A stretch of 64,000 nucleotides of DNA. It comes from CAVXEH01 sp963805645. Its GTDB lineage: Bacteria > Chloroflexota > Limnocylindria > QHBO01. Position 1 is the stretch's first letter, and each line of letters starts with the position of its first letter. Below, piece after piece: positions 8,079 through 15,839 of the stretch. The notes under the pieces are model-generated. The model was not told where the DNA came from and did not search any database. It was given only the letters and a program-made list of their open reading frames with translations. Both the position numbers and the translations under genes were made by a program. The DNA lies in contig CAWDVA010000004.1 of the NCBI GenBank assembly GCA_963805645.1, positions 124,001-188,000 on the forward strand, given 5' to 3'.

Positions 8079-8412
8079 GCTGATCTCCCACGGCGTGACG
8101 GTGGTGGGCGTGGTGCTCGACTGTCCCAACTGCGGGCAGGAGACCCGCCACGAGGTCCACTACGTCGCCGGGCTCCTCCATCGGATGGAGTGCGAGACCT
8201 GCGGGCACCGCTGGGACGTGAGCCACCGCTGGCTGCGCCAGCGGTACCTGCTGAGCTTCCCGGGACGCGTTGCCGCCAAGCAGGTCAAGCTCGCCCGGGA
8301 GGCACGGAGCCGCCCGCTGGCCTTCATGCGCAGCCTGCCGCGACGCACGATCCGCAAGATGCTGCACCTCGCGGGCGAGGTCGGCGCCCTGGCAGGGATC
8401 ATCGACAAGTGA
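8071..8412 (+). CDS. Small basic zinc-ribbon protein of unknown function
   Basis: 113 residues from GTG 8071, overlapping the end of ispD by 8 nt and the regulator start by 4 nt. Two CxxC pairs (CPNCG near residue 18 and CETCG near 40) form a zinc ribbon. The C-terminal half is rich in Arg and ends in a short hydrophobic helix (GEVGALAGI). I do not recognise a family. The strict overlaps mean it is cotranslated with IspD and the SorC-type regulator, so a role tied to this operon is likely, but no function can be assigned. Confidence 0.68.
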   Translation: MSELISHGVTVVGVVLDCPNCGQETRHEVHYVAGLLHRMECETCGHRWDVSHRWLRQRYLLSFPGRVAAKQVKLAREARSRPLAFMRSLPRRTIRKMLHLAGEVGALAGIIDK

Positions 8413-9392
8413 CGAGCGTCGTTCGCGGCCGGCCCGTCTCGCCGGAGGATGCGGAGATCCTGGCCAGCATCGCCGAGGACTACTACGTCCACGGCCAGAA
8501 CCAGGACACCATCGCGATACGCCACCGGATCTCGCGTTCCTATGTCTCGCGCCTGCTCCGGCGCGCGCGCGACCTGGGGATCGTGGAGATCCGCGTTCGG
8601 CGCGACATCCAGCGCGACCTGGATCTCGAGAACGCACTCAGCGACCGGTTCGGCCTCACCCGATGCATGGTCATCGCCACCGGCGTGCACTCGCCCGAGG
8701 TCCTGCTCAAGCGAGCCGGCCAGGTGGGCGCCACGCTCCTTTCCGAGGTCATCGATCGACGGAGCACGCTGGCCCTTTCCTGGGGACGCGGCGTGCGCTC
8801 GGTGGTCGAGGGCATGCGCCCCGGCAAGGCGGAGGCCGGGCACGTGGTGCAGATGTTCGGCGGCCTGAGCACGGCCCCGTCCGAGATCCTCAGCGGCGAG
8901 CTCGTCGCCGAGGCCGCGGGGAGCCTGGATGCCACCCACGACCGGCTCCACGCGCCGTGGATCGTCGAGTCCGCGGAGCTGGCCAGGGCGTTGCTCGGCG
9001 AGCAGGACATCGCGAGGGTCCTGCGCCGGGCTGCGACGGCGGATGTCGCCGTGGTGGGCATCGGGGCATCCGGCCAGGGATCATCCGCGCTGCTGTTCAA
9101 CGAGATGTACCTCAGCCGTCGCGAGCTCGAGGAGATCGATGCGCTTCCCACGGTGGGCGACATCTGCGGACGCATCTTCGACGCGGCTGGGCACAGCTGC
9201 CGTGCCAGCGCCATGGAACGCATCATCGGCCTCAGCCTCGAGCAGCTGCGGCAGATCCCGTTGGTGATCGGCATCGCCACCGGCCTTCACAAGGCCCGGG
9301 CGGTCGAGGCGGCCCTGCGCGGCGGCCTGGTCAGCGCGCTCGTCACTGACAGCGCCATCGCGCGCGAGGTCCTGTCTCACGAGCCCGCCTGA
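8409..9392 (+). CDS. SorC/DeoR-type sugar-binding transcriptional regulator
   Basis: 327 residues from the GTG that overlaps the upstream stop (GTGA). The N-terminal helix-turn-helix spans about residues 20-55 (QDTIAIRHRISRSYVSRLL). The rest is the sugar-binding domain of the SorC family, with LALSWGRGVRSVVEGM, VVGIGASGQGSSALLF and GIATGLHKARAVEAAL, the last being the typical end region near the effector pocket. Family members bind phosphorylated sugars or polyols and are usually the local regulator of their operon. Placement as the last gene of the PTS/oxidoreductase/dehydrogenase/IspD set makes it the likely controller; the palindrome at 6391-6415 is a candidate site. Confidence 0.87.
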   Translation: MTSVVRGRPVSPEDAEILASIAEDYYVHGQNQDTIAIRHRISRSYVSRLLRRARDLGIVEIRVRRDIQRDLDLENALSDRFGLTRCMVIATGVHSPEVLLKRAGQVGATLLSEVIDRRSTLALSWGRGVRSVVEGMRPGKAEAGHVVQMFGGLSTAPSEILSGELVAEAAGSLDATHDRLHAPWIVESAELARALLGEQDIARVLRRAATADVAVVGIGASGQGSSALLFNEMYLSRRELEEIDALPTVGDICGRIFDAAGHSCRASAMERIIGLSLEQLRQIPLVIGIATGLHKARAVEAALRGGLVSALVTDSAIAREVLSHEPA

Positions 9393-9450
9393 CGAACCTG
9401 CGGCGGCGCCGGGACCGGACACGATCTGCCCGCGCTGTGGCGGCTCGCTG

Positions 9451-9645
9451 GTGGCGGGCGGTCTGGCCTTCCCCGTCCTGGGCAACGCCAAGTTCGCGTA
9501 CCGCTTCGCCGGCAAGCAGGTCGACACCGATGTCGGCGCCACCATGTGCGAGCGCTGCGGCGCGATCACCCTGACCGCCGAGGATCCCGGGCGGATCACC
9601 CGCACCCACGAGGCGCTCCGGCGCGCCCACCTGACCGACCGCTGA
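9451..9645 (+). CDS. Small zinc-ribbon protein; true start probably upstream
   Basis: 64 residues if translation starts at GTG 9451. The same frame upstream encodes CPRCGGSL at 9427-9450, which pairs with MCERCG (about residue 32) as a CxxC...CxxC zinc ribbon, so the real protein must start before 9427. The frame stays open back into the regulator gene without an ATG or GTG close by; CTG 9346 is the nearest candidate, meaning an unusual start or a sequencing error. The central part (VLGNAKFAYRFAGKQVDTDV) looks like a small globular domain of unknown function. rlmB begins 3 nt after its stop. Confidence 0.5.
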   Translation: MAGGLAFPVLGNAKFAYRFAGKQVDTDVGATMCERCGAITLTAEDPGRITRTHEALRRAHLTDR

Positions 9646-9647
9646 TC

Positions 9648-10391
9648 GTGGAGCGGATCGGCGGACGGCGCCCGGTGGCAGAGGCCCTGGCGGCCGGCCG
9701 TCACGCGCGACGCCTCATCGTGTCGGCGAGCGCGCGGCCGAGCCCGGAGCTGCGTGCCATCCTTGACGGGGCCCGGGCCGCCGGCGTCCCGGTCGCGACG
9801 CTTCCCGGCGACCGCCTGGGACAGCTCGCCCGCTTCGACGGCCACCAGGGCGTCCTGCTCGAGGTGGACGATCGGCGCTGGGCGGATCCCGCCGAGATGC
9901 TGGCTCGCGCCGGGGCCGGCGGCCACGCGCCGTTCCTGCTCCTCGGCGAGCACCTCCAGGACCCCATCAACTTCGGTGCGCTGCTGCGATCCGCGGAGGC
10001 GGCCGGCGTCGATGGGGTCGTCGTTCCCGAGCGCGGGGCGGCGCCTCTCACCGCGGCCGCGGTGAAGGCCTCCGCCGGAGCCAGCGAGCACCTGCTCGTC
10101 GCCCGGGTCGGGAGCCTGGGCCAGGTCATCCACGATCTGAAGGAACGCGGGCTGCGCCTGATCGCCGCCGACCAGGACGCGCCGGCGCTCGCGTGGGAGA
10201 CGGACCTGACCGGCCCGGTCGCGGTGGTGGTGGGGAGCGAGGGGAGTGGGCTCTCCGGGACGATGCGTCGTCGCTGCGATCTGCTCGTGCGCTTCCCCAT
10301 GGCCGGCCATGTCGCCTCTCTCAACGCGGCCACGGCCGGCGCCCTGCTCCTGTTCGAGGTCGTGCGCCAGCGGGAACGCTCCGGCGGCTAG
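9648..10391 (+). CDS. rlmB: SpoU/TrmH-family RNA 2'-O-methyltransferase (RlmB-like)
   Basis: 247 residues from GTG 9648; the open frame is longer upstream, but homology starts at VERIGGRRPVAEAL. An N-terminal substrate-binding domain (about 1-80) is followed by the SPOUT methyltransferase domain with the three knot motifs: LGEHLQDPINFGALLRSAEA (motif 1), VVVGSEGSGLSGTM (motif 2) and FPMAGHVASLNAATAGAL (motif 3). RlmB methylates the 23S rRNA ribose of G2251 in the peptidyl-transferase loop; other SpoU members modify tRNA, so the exact target is likely but not certain. Its stop codon TAG is part of a TAGAAT -10-like hexamer for the next gene. Confidence 0.83.
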   Translation: MERIGGRRPVAEALAAGRHARRLIVSASARPSPELRAILDGARAAGVPVATLPGDRLGQLARFDGHQGVLLEVDDRRWADPAEMLARAGAGGHAPFLLLGEHLQDPINFGALLRSAEAAGVDGVVVPERGAAPLTAAAVKASAGASEHLLVARVGSLGQVIHDLKERGLRLIAADQDAPALAWETDLTGPVAVVVGSEGSGLSGTMRRRCDLLVRFPMAGHVASLNAATAGALLLFEVVRQRERSGG

Positions 10392-10415
10392 AATCCCCGC
10401 GAGGTCCCAACGCGC

Positions 10416-11747
10416 ATGCGTCACTCCCGACTCTGGTGGACGGCGATCCTGCTCCCCGTGGCGATCATCGGCGGGATCGAGCTCCTCGCCGACTGGGTGC
10501 TCGATCCGTACCTGCCGTTCCCCCTCGATACGATCGTCGTCACCGCGACCGCCGTCGTCGTGGTGCTGCTGCTGATGGCGGTGGCACAGCGGCGGATCGA
10601 CCTGCTGGCACGCGCCCTCGACGCGCGGACGCGCGAGCTCGAGAGGCGGGGCGCCACGGCCCGGGCGGTCCACCAGCTCGGCGTGACCGTGAGCGCCACG
10701 CGGGACATCGACGCGGTCCTGCAGGCGGTGACCGATGCCACGCGACGCCTGCTGGAGGGCGAGGTGGCGTTCGTGATGCTGCAGGCCGGCGAGAGCGGCA
10801 GCCTCGCCGCGTCGAGCGGACCGCCTGACGCATTCGTCCGGTCAGAGGCGGAGACGCTGGAGCCGGCGGACCTCGTCGTGGACGAGTTCCGGCGTACGCT
10901 CGTCGCCGCGCCGCTCCATCGCGGCCAGGCCACCATCGGCGTCCTGGCGGTGGCCGGTCGCCGAGAGCGCTCCTTCGATGTCGACGAGGTCGAGACCCTC
11001 TCGTCCCTGGCCAACCTTCTCACCCTGGCCATCGAGAACGCGCGCCTCGAAGGGCAGCTGCGCGAGTTGGCGGTACGGAGCGAGCGGGAGCGGATCGCCC
11101 GCGAGATGCATGACGGCCTCGCCCAGGTCCTGGGCTACGTGAACACCAAGTCGCAGGCCGTCGAGGAGCTCCTCCGGCAGCGGCGCACGCAGGAAGCGCG
11201 TGCCCAGCTGGCGGAGCTCGCCGCCGCGGCGCGCTCGATCTACGTGGACGTCCGCGAGGCCATCCTGGGCCTCTCCAGCCCCATCACGCCCGAACGCGGA
11301 CTGGTTGGCGCCCTGGAGGAATACGCGGCCCGCTACGCCACCGCCGCGAAGATCGCCGTCGCCGTCGAGGCATCGCCCGAGGCGGAGCGCGTCGACCTCA
11401 GCGCGGAGGTCGAGGCCCAGCTGTTCCGCATCGTCCAGGAGGCGCTGACCAACGTCCGGAAGCACGCGAGCGCCGGCAGGGTGCGTATCGAGGTGCTCTG
11501 CAATGGCGGCGAGCTGGAGGTGGACGTCACCGACGACGGACGCGGTGTGTCGGCGACGTCCGGCACGCCCAACGAATCGGCCTGGCCGCGCTACGGACTG
11601 GCGGGGATGCGGGAGCGCGCCGCGGCCATCGGCGGGACGCTGGAGATCGGTGCCGCCCAACCCAGTGGCACCCGGGTGGCGCTGCGTCTGCCGATTGCGG
11701 CCTCCATGACCGGCCCCGCGGCCGGGATGACGGCGGGACCCCGCTGA
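10416..11747 (+). CDS. NarL-system sensor histidine kinase with two membrane helices and a GAF domain
   Basis: 443 residues. Two N-terminal membrane helices (about 8-27 and 38-55) with a short outside loop, a coiled linker, a GAF domain (about 80-210), then a HisKA_3 dimerisation domain with phospho-acceptor His232 in ERIAREMHDGLAQ. The HATPase domain has FRIVQEALTNVRKHA (N box), DDGRGV (G1) and YGLAGMRERA (G2). The GAF domain may bind a small ligand or redox cue; nothing in the sequence identifies it. TAGAAT at 10389-10394 is a possible -10. The stop overlaps the response-regulator ATG, so sensor and regulator are one unit. The downstream electron-transfer genes are the obvious candidate targets. 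Confidence 0.88.
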   Translation: MRHSRLWWTAILLPVAIIGGIELLADWVLDPYLPFPLDTIVVTATAVVVVLLLMAVAQRRIDLLARALDARTRELERRGATARAVHQLGVTVSATRDIDAVLQAVTDATRRLLEGEVAFVMLQAGESGSLAASSGPPDAFVRSEAETLEPADLVVDEFRRTLVAAPLHRGQATIGVLAVAGRRERSFDVDEVETLSSLANLLTLAIENARLEGQLRELAVRSERERIAREMHDGLAQVLGYVNTKSQAVEELLRQRRTQEARAQLAELAAAARSIYVDVREAILGLSSPITPERGLVGALEEYAARYATAAKIAVAVEASPEAERVDLSAEVEAQLFRIVQEALTNVRKHASAGRVRIEVLCNGGELEVDVTDDGRGVSATSGTPNESAWPRYGLAGMRERAAAIGGTLEIGAAQPSGTRVALRLPIAASMTGPAAGMTAGPR

Positions 11748-12397
11748 TGCGGGTCGTGCTCGCCGACGACCACGCGCTCGTGCGGGACGGCATCGCCTCG
11801 CTGCTGTCGGCGTGGGGCCACGAGGTGGTGGGCCAGGCAACCGACGGCGACTCGGCCGTTGCTCTCGTGCAGCAGCTGGTCCCGGACCTGGTCCTCATGG
11901 ACGTCCGGATGCCCGGCATCGGGGGCATCGAGGCGACTCGGCGCATCAAGGCGGCGACCCCCGGGGTGGCGATCGTGATGCTCACCGCCAGCGAGGACGA
12001 GGACGACCTCTTCTCGGCGATCCGGGCCGGAGCCCAGGGCTACCTGGCCAAGAACCTGGAATCCGATGGGCTGCGGCGCATGCTCGACGCGGTGCGGCGC
12101 GGGGAGGCGGCCATCACCCCGGCGACGGCGGTCCGCATGCTCGAGCATTTCCAGCAGACGAGCCCGCAACCGGCCCAGGGTCCCGACCGGCTGACCGATC
12201 GTGAGAGCCAGGTGCTCGACCTCGTGACCCGCGGGCTGCGCAACAAGGAGATCGCCGTGCGCCTGGCGATCAGCCAGAACACGGTGAAGTACCACCTGGG
12301 CAACATTCTCTCCAAGCTCCACGCCCAGAGCCGTGCCGAACTCACCGCGCGGGCGATCCGCGAAGGCCTGGTCCCGGACACGCCCTCGCGCGACTAG
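11747..12397 (+). CDS. NarL/FixJ-type response regulator
   Basis: 216 residues. A receiver domain (1-120) has the acidic pair Asp7/Asp8, phospho-acceptor Asp52 in LVLMDVRMPG and the conserved Lys near 103 (LAKNLE). The C-terminal LuxR-type helix-turn-helix (about 148-210) contains LTDRESQVLDLVTRGLRNKEIA and the recognition helix region SQNTVKYHLGNI. It is phosphorylated by the kinase encoded just upstream and probably activates transcription as a dimer. A weak hairpin GGGCC/GGCCC (12410-12423) follows the stop. The 144-nt gap after it holds no gene and probably the promoter of the redox cluster. Confidence 0.9.
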   Translation: MRVVLADDHALVRDGIASLLSAWGHEVVGQATDGDSAVALVQQLVPDLVLMDVRMPGIGGIEATRRIKAATPGVAIVMLTASEDEDDLFSAIRAGAQGYLAKNLESDGLRRMLDAVRRGEAAITPATAVRMLEHFQQTSPQPAQGPDRLTDRESQVLDLVTRGLRNKEIAVRLAISQNTVKYHLGNILSKLHAQSRAELTARAIREGLVPDTPSRD

Positions 12398-12541
12398 CCG
12401 CCGCCGTCAGGGCCAAACGGCCCGGTCCGACTGGCCCCCGTCCCCACCCGTTTGCCCGGCAACAGCGCCCACCCGGATGCGCGTTGGCCGCTGCGTCGGG
12501 GTGCGCGACGCTTGGTTCACCAACGCCGCGGAGGGCCCGCC

Positions 12542-14464
12542 ATGGGCTATCGGATCACCATCGACCACGACAACTGCATCAACTGCGGCATCTGCATGGA
12601 CGTCTGCCCGGTGCAGGCCATGGACATGTCCCGCCCGCAGGTCGCGGGCGTCGAAGCTGCGGGCCACGGCTCGCCGATCCCCTGGATGATGGAGCACCCG
12701 GTCCAGGTGGGGGAGTGCATCGGGTGCTCGATCTGCATTCGCGAGTGCCCGGTGGTGGTCATGACCCTCGACACCGTCGAGGAGCCGACCCCGCTCGCCG
12801 AGCTTCCGGGCCCGGTCTTCCCGCCGCAGCCCGTCGAGGGCTGGATTCCCCTCAGCGAGGTGACGCGCGAATCACTCAAGACATCGCACCCCTCGCCGTT
12901 CGAGGCGCTCACCGGGGGGTGGCACACGCACGAACGCACCCAGCCCTGGCAGGTCTGGGACTCCATGGTGGAGCCGATGGCGGCCGCGCCGCAGGCTCCC
13001 TGCCAGACCGCCTGCCCGGCCGGCACCGACGCCGGCCGCTACGTGGGGCTCATCGCCCAGGGCCGCTACTCCGACGCCTACGCGGTCGCCGCGGAGGTGA
13101 ACCCCTTCCCCTCGGTCTGTGGCTGGATCTGCACCGCCCCCTGCGAGACAGCCTGCCGGCGTGGGACCCTGGACGAGCCGATCGCCATCCGGACCCTCAA
13201 GCGCTTTGCCGCCGAGCACGGGACCCTTCGCGAGCTGCCGGCACCGGCCGTGATCCGCAGCGAGCGCGTCGCGATCGTGGGCGGTGGGCCGGCCGGGATG
13301 TCGGCGGCGTACTACCTCGCCCGCCTGGGGTACCCGGTCACCGTCTTCGAGGCGATGCCGGTGCCGGGCGGGATGATGGCCATTGGCATCCCCGAGTACC
13401 GGCTGCCGCGCGAGGTGCTGCGGGCGGAGATCGACCGGATCGTGGCCCTGGGCGTGGATCTGCGGCTGAACCAGGCCATGGGCCGTGATTTCTCCCTGGG
13501 TGACCTCGAGTCCCAGGGCTTCGGCGCCATCTTCCTCTCCACCGGCGCGCCAAAGAGCCGCCGGCTCGGCGTTCCGGGTGACGACCTGCGGGGCGTGACC
13601 CCCGCGACGCTGTTCCTCAAGCAGGTCAACCTGGGCGAGAACCCACACCTGTCCGGCGCCGTCCTGGTGGTCGGGGGTGGCTCGACGGCCATGGACGCCG
13701 CACGGTCCGCGCTGCGATCCGGCGCGGCCTCGGTCACGGTCCTGTACCGGCGCAGCCGGGAGGACATGCGAGCCCAGTCCGAAGAGATCGAGGCAGCCGA
13801 GCGCGAGGGCGTGGTCATCCGTACCCACGCCGTGGTCGACGAGGTCGTCGGCCAGGACGGGCGAATGATCGCCGCCCACATCGTCTCGAGCAACGGGACC
13901 GATGACCCGCCGGTGACCGTCACCGCCAGCGCGATCATGGTCGCCATCGGCGAGGAGCCGGATCCGTCGATCCTGCCCGAGGGCACCGGCATCGAGATCA
14001 GCACCTTCGCCGGCATCGTGGCCGACCCGAAGACGCTGGCAACGGGGCACGCGGGCGTGTTCGCCGGCGGCGACGTCGTCTCGGGCCCCAAGACGATCAT
14101 CGATGCGGTGGCCTCCGGGCGGCGGGCGGCCGGCGCGATCCACGCCTACCTGCGGGGGATCCCCAACGGCGAGGCCGAGGTCATGGCTGCTGCGCGCTAC
14201 CGGACGCCGAAGCCGGCCTCGCTGGAGCTCGACCTGGCGATCCGGCCACGGGCGCATGCCGCGGAGGGCGAGTACGTGCCCGGTTCCTTCACCGCAACGC
14301 AGCAGGGCTTCACCGAGACGGTGGCTCGGGGGGAAGCCAGCCGATGCTTCCGCTGCGATGCGGTCTACAGCTGCCCGGCGGTATCGGTGGCCGCCGGTCG
14401 CGGCCGACCTCACTCACCCAGCGCGGACGTGTCCGCGGCAACCTCGACTGGAGGACAGCAATGA
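12542..14464 (+). CDS. Ferredoxin-GltD-like NAD(P)H:acceptor oxidoreductase (fused 2x[4Fe-4S] and flavoprotein)
   Basis: 640 residues from ATG 12542 behind GGAGGG. The N-terminus is a bacterial-type ferredoxin with two [4Fe-4S] motifs, CINCGICMDVCP and CIGCSICIRECP. Next comes the GltD-type iron-sulfur helical domain (about 148-240, CQTACPAG and CGWICTAPCETACRRG). It is followed by FAD binding (VGGGPAGMSAAYYLARLGYP) and NAD(P)H binding (VVGGGSTAMDAARSA), and a final Cys pair in RCFRCD. This is the fold of glutamate synthase beta subunits, NfnB and related electron-distributing proteins. No glutamate synthase large subunit is present. Two paralogous membrane proteins follow directly, the first overlapping by 4 nt, suggesting electron exchange with a membrane partner. 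Confidence 0.83.
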   Translation: MGYRITIDHDNCINCGICMDVCPVQAMDMSRPQVAGVEAAGHGSPIPWMMEHPVQVGECIGCSICIRECPVVVMTLDTVEEPTPLAELPGPVFPPQPVEGWIPLSEVTRESLKTSHPSPFEALTGGWHTHERTQPWQVWDSMVEPMAAAPQAPCQTACPAGTDAGRYVGLIAQGRYSDAYAVAAEVNPFPSVCGWICTAPCETACRRGTLDEPIAIRTLKRFAAEHGTLRELPAPAVIRSERVAIVGGGPAGMSAAYYLARLGYPVTVFEAMPVPGGMMAIGIPEYRLPREVLRAEIDRIVALGVDLRLNQAMGRDFSLGDLESQGFGAIFLSTGAPKSRRLGVPGDDLRGVTPATLFLKQVNLGENPHLSGAVLVVGGGSTAMDAARSALRSGAASVTVLYRRSREDMRAQSEEIEAAEREGVVIRTHAVVDEVVGQDGRMIAAHIVSSNGTDDPPVTVTASAIMVAIGEEPDPSILPEGTGIEISTFAGIVADPKTLATGHAGVFAGGDVVSGPKTIIDAVASGRRAAGAIHAYLRGIPNGEAEVMAAARYRTPKPASLELDLAIRPRAHAAEGEYVPGSFTATQQGFTETVARGEASRCFRCDAVYSCPAVSVAAGRGRPHSPSADVSAATSTGGQQ

Positions 14465-15078
14465 CCCCGGATCAGGTCACCGGCTTCTTCGATGCCGGCG
14501 AAGGATTCGTCGAGGGCACCATTGCCGCGGCACTCGTCGCGCTCTGGCTGCTCACCCTGGCGCTCCACCTCGCGCGCCCCTACATGGTCCGGACCCTGCG
14601 GAAGTTCACGCTCCGCCTGGGCGCCGACCTGTGGTGGATCATCTACGTCGCGCTGCGCGACATCCTGCTCGTCCAGGTCTTCCTGGGAAGCTTCATCTTC
14701 TTCTACCCCGACGTCGTGGGTGGGCAGGACCTGCCCATCACCGGTGGCCTGGCAGCGGCCTGCGCGTTCGGCGCCCTGCTGCTCAAGCTGACCGGCCACG
14801 GTGAGGGCGATACCCGCAACTTCCGCTGGCAGACGATCCTGCTCGGGATGGGATCGGTGCTCTACATCGGTCCATACCTGCTGGGCGTCCAGCTGACGCA
14901 GATCGACCAGGGCTGGGCCAGCCAGCTGGCCTCGATCTTCGTCTCGAGCCAGAACACCGACTGGGGCCTGGCCCTGTGCTACCTCTCCGCCGCGATGGTG
15001 GGAGTGATGGCCATTGCCGCCGTGGTCTACAACCTCCGCCAGACCGTCTCGCGACGGCCGCGGAGCGTCGCGAGCTAG
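14461..15078 (+). CDS. Membrane protein A of a paralogous pair, possible electron-transfer subunit
   Basis: 205 residues from the ATG that overlaps the flavoprotein stop. About five hydrophobic segments. It shares a clear block with the next protein: H-L-ARPY-x-VR...LR-x-G-x-D-x-WW-x-x-Y-V-x-x-RD, at about residues 36-70 here. The pair therefore arose by duplication. I do not recognise a named family; there is no CxxCH or paired-histidine haem signature, with only one histidine in the shared block. The tight coupling to a ferredoxin/FAD/NAD(P)H protein makes a role as membrane anchor or quinone-side subunit plausible, but this is inference. Confidence 0.66.
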   Translation: MTPDQVTGFFDAGEGFVEGTIAAALVALWLLTLALHLARPYMVRTLRKFTLRLGADLWWIIYVALRDILLVQVFLGSFIFFYPDVVGGQDLPITGGLAAACAFGALLLKLTGHGEGDTRNFRWQTILLGMGSVLYIGPYLLGVQLTQIDQGWASQLASIFVSSQNTDWGLALCYLSAAMVGVMAIAAVVYNLRQTVSRRPRSVAS

Positions 15079-15088
15079 GAGCTGAACG

Positions 15089-15742
15089 ATGACTGCTGAT
15101 GAACTCGCTGCCCAACTGACCAGCGGGGGCGCCGGCTGGCTCGTCTTCAGCCTGGCGGCCATCCTCCCCATCCTGTGGGCCTTCACCCTGACCGTGCACT
15201 TCGCGCGACCGTACGTCGTGCGCTTCCTCCAGGGCCTGACGCTCCGCTTCGGCGGTGACGTCTGGTGGCTCAGCTACGTCCTCATGCGGGACGGGCTGAT
15301 GCTGGTGACCCTGGCCCTCAGCATGATCTTCCTCATGCCGAACCTGTACATCGGGCTGGGCCTGCCCCTGACCGCCCCGCTCGCCACGGTGGGCCTCTTC
15401 TGGGCCCTGCTGGTGAAGATCACCACCGATTCGGACGACGATCCGGTCGCCTGGCGCTGGGTGAGCATCCTGCTGACCATCTCGTCGGTGCTCTACATCG
15501 TCCCGCAGATCTACGGCCTGGAGGCCGCGGACCAGGTTGACCGCCTCGGGATGGTCGGCCTGGGCTGGGTGCCCGATGCGCTGTCCGCCGCAAACCCCGA
15601 CGCGGGTACCGTGAACGTGCTGGCCTGGCCGGTCCTGATCGTCAGCCTGGCGCTGGTGGCGCTCACCGGGGCCTACCTGTTCTGGCGCTTCTTCAGCCGA
15701 ATCGGCGCCGATGAGGTCGAGGAGGTGGAGGCGACCGCGTAG
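15089..15742 (+). CDS. Membrane protein B of the same paralogous pair
   Basis: 217 residues, ATG preceded by GGAG (15078-15081, eight nt). About five membrane segments. It repeats the block of the preceding protein as H-F-ARPY-V-VR...LTLRFG-G-D-V-WW-x-S-YV-x-x-RD (about residues 31-65) and again ends with a long helix, here followed by an acidic tail (GADEVEEVEATA). Two related subunits are what one expects for a pseudo-symmetric membrane heterodimer. A strong hairpin terminator follows at 15771-15798, so the unit is the flavoprotein plus these two genes. Function unknown. Confidence 0.66.
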   Translation: MTADELAAQLTSGGAGWLVFSLAAILPILWAFTLTVHFARPYVVRFLQGLTLRFGGDVWWLSYVLMRDGLMLVTLALSMIFLMPNLYIGLGLPLTAPLATVGLFWALLVKITTDSDDDPVAWRWVSILLTISSVLYIVPQIYGLEAADQVDRLGMVGLGWVPDALSAANPDAGTVNVLAWPVLIVSLALVALTGAYLFWRFFSRIGADEVEEVEATA

Positions 15743-15770
15743 ACGCTCTCGCGCGCTGGAGGCGCGATTC

Positions 15771-15801
15771 GGGGCGCGGCCGGCGAGGGCCGCGCCCCTT
15801 T
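15771..15801 (+). terminator. Intrinsic terminator after the membrane pair
   Basis: An 11-bp perfect stem, GGGGCGCGGCC (15771-15781) with GGCCGCGCCCC (15788-15798), a 6-nt loop and TTT directly after. It ends the flavoprotein-membrane operon. Confidence 0.8.
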
Positions 15802-15827
15802 CCTGTGTGCGCCACCCCGGCGCACCC

Positions 15828-15833
15828 TACGAT
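15828..15833 (+). promoter_or_regulatory. -10 hexamer TACGAT placed for a leaderless mRNA
   Basis: TACGAT ends exactly 6 nt before the ATG at 15840, so transcription would start at or next to the start codon. The same geometry recurs at 49612-49617 and 50358-50363. Confidence 0.45.
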
Positions 15834-15839
15834 GAGGCC

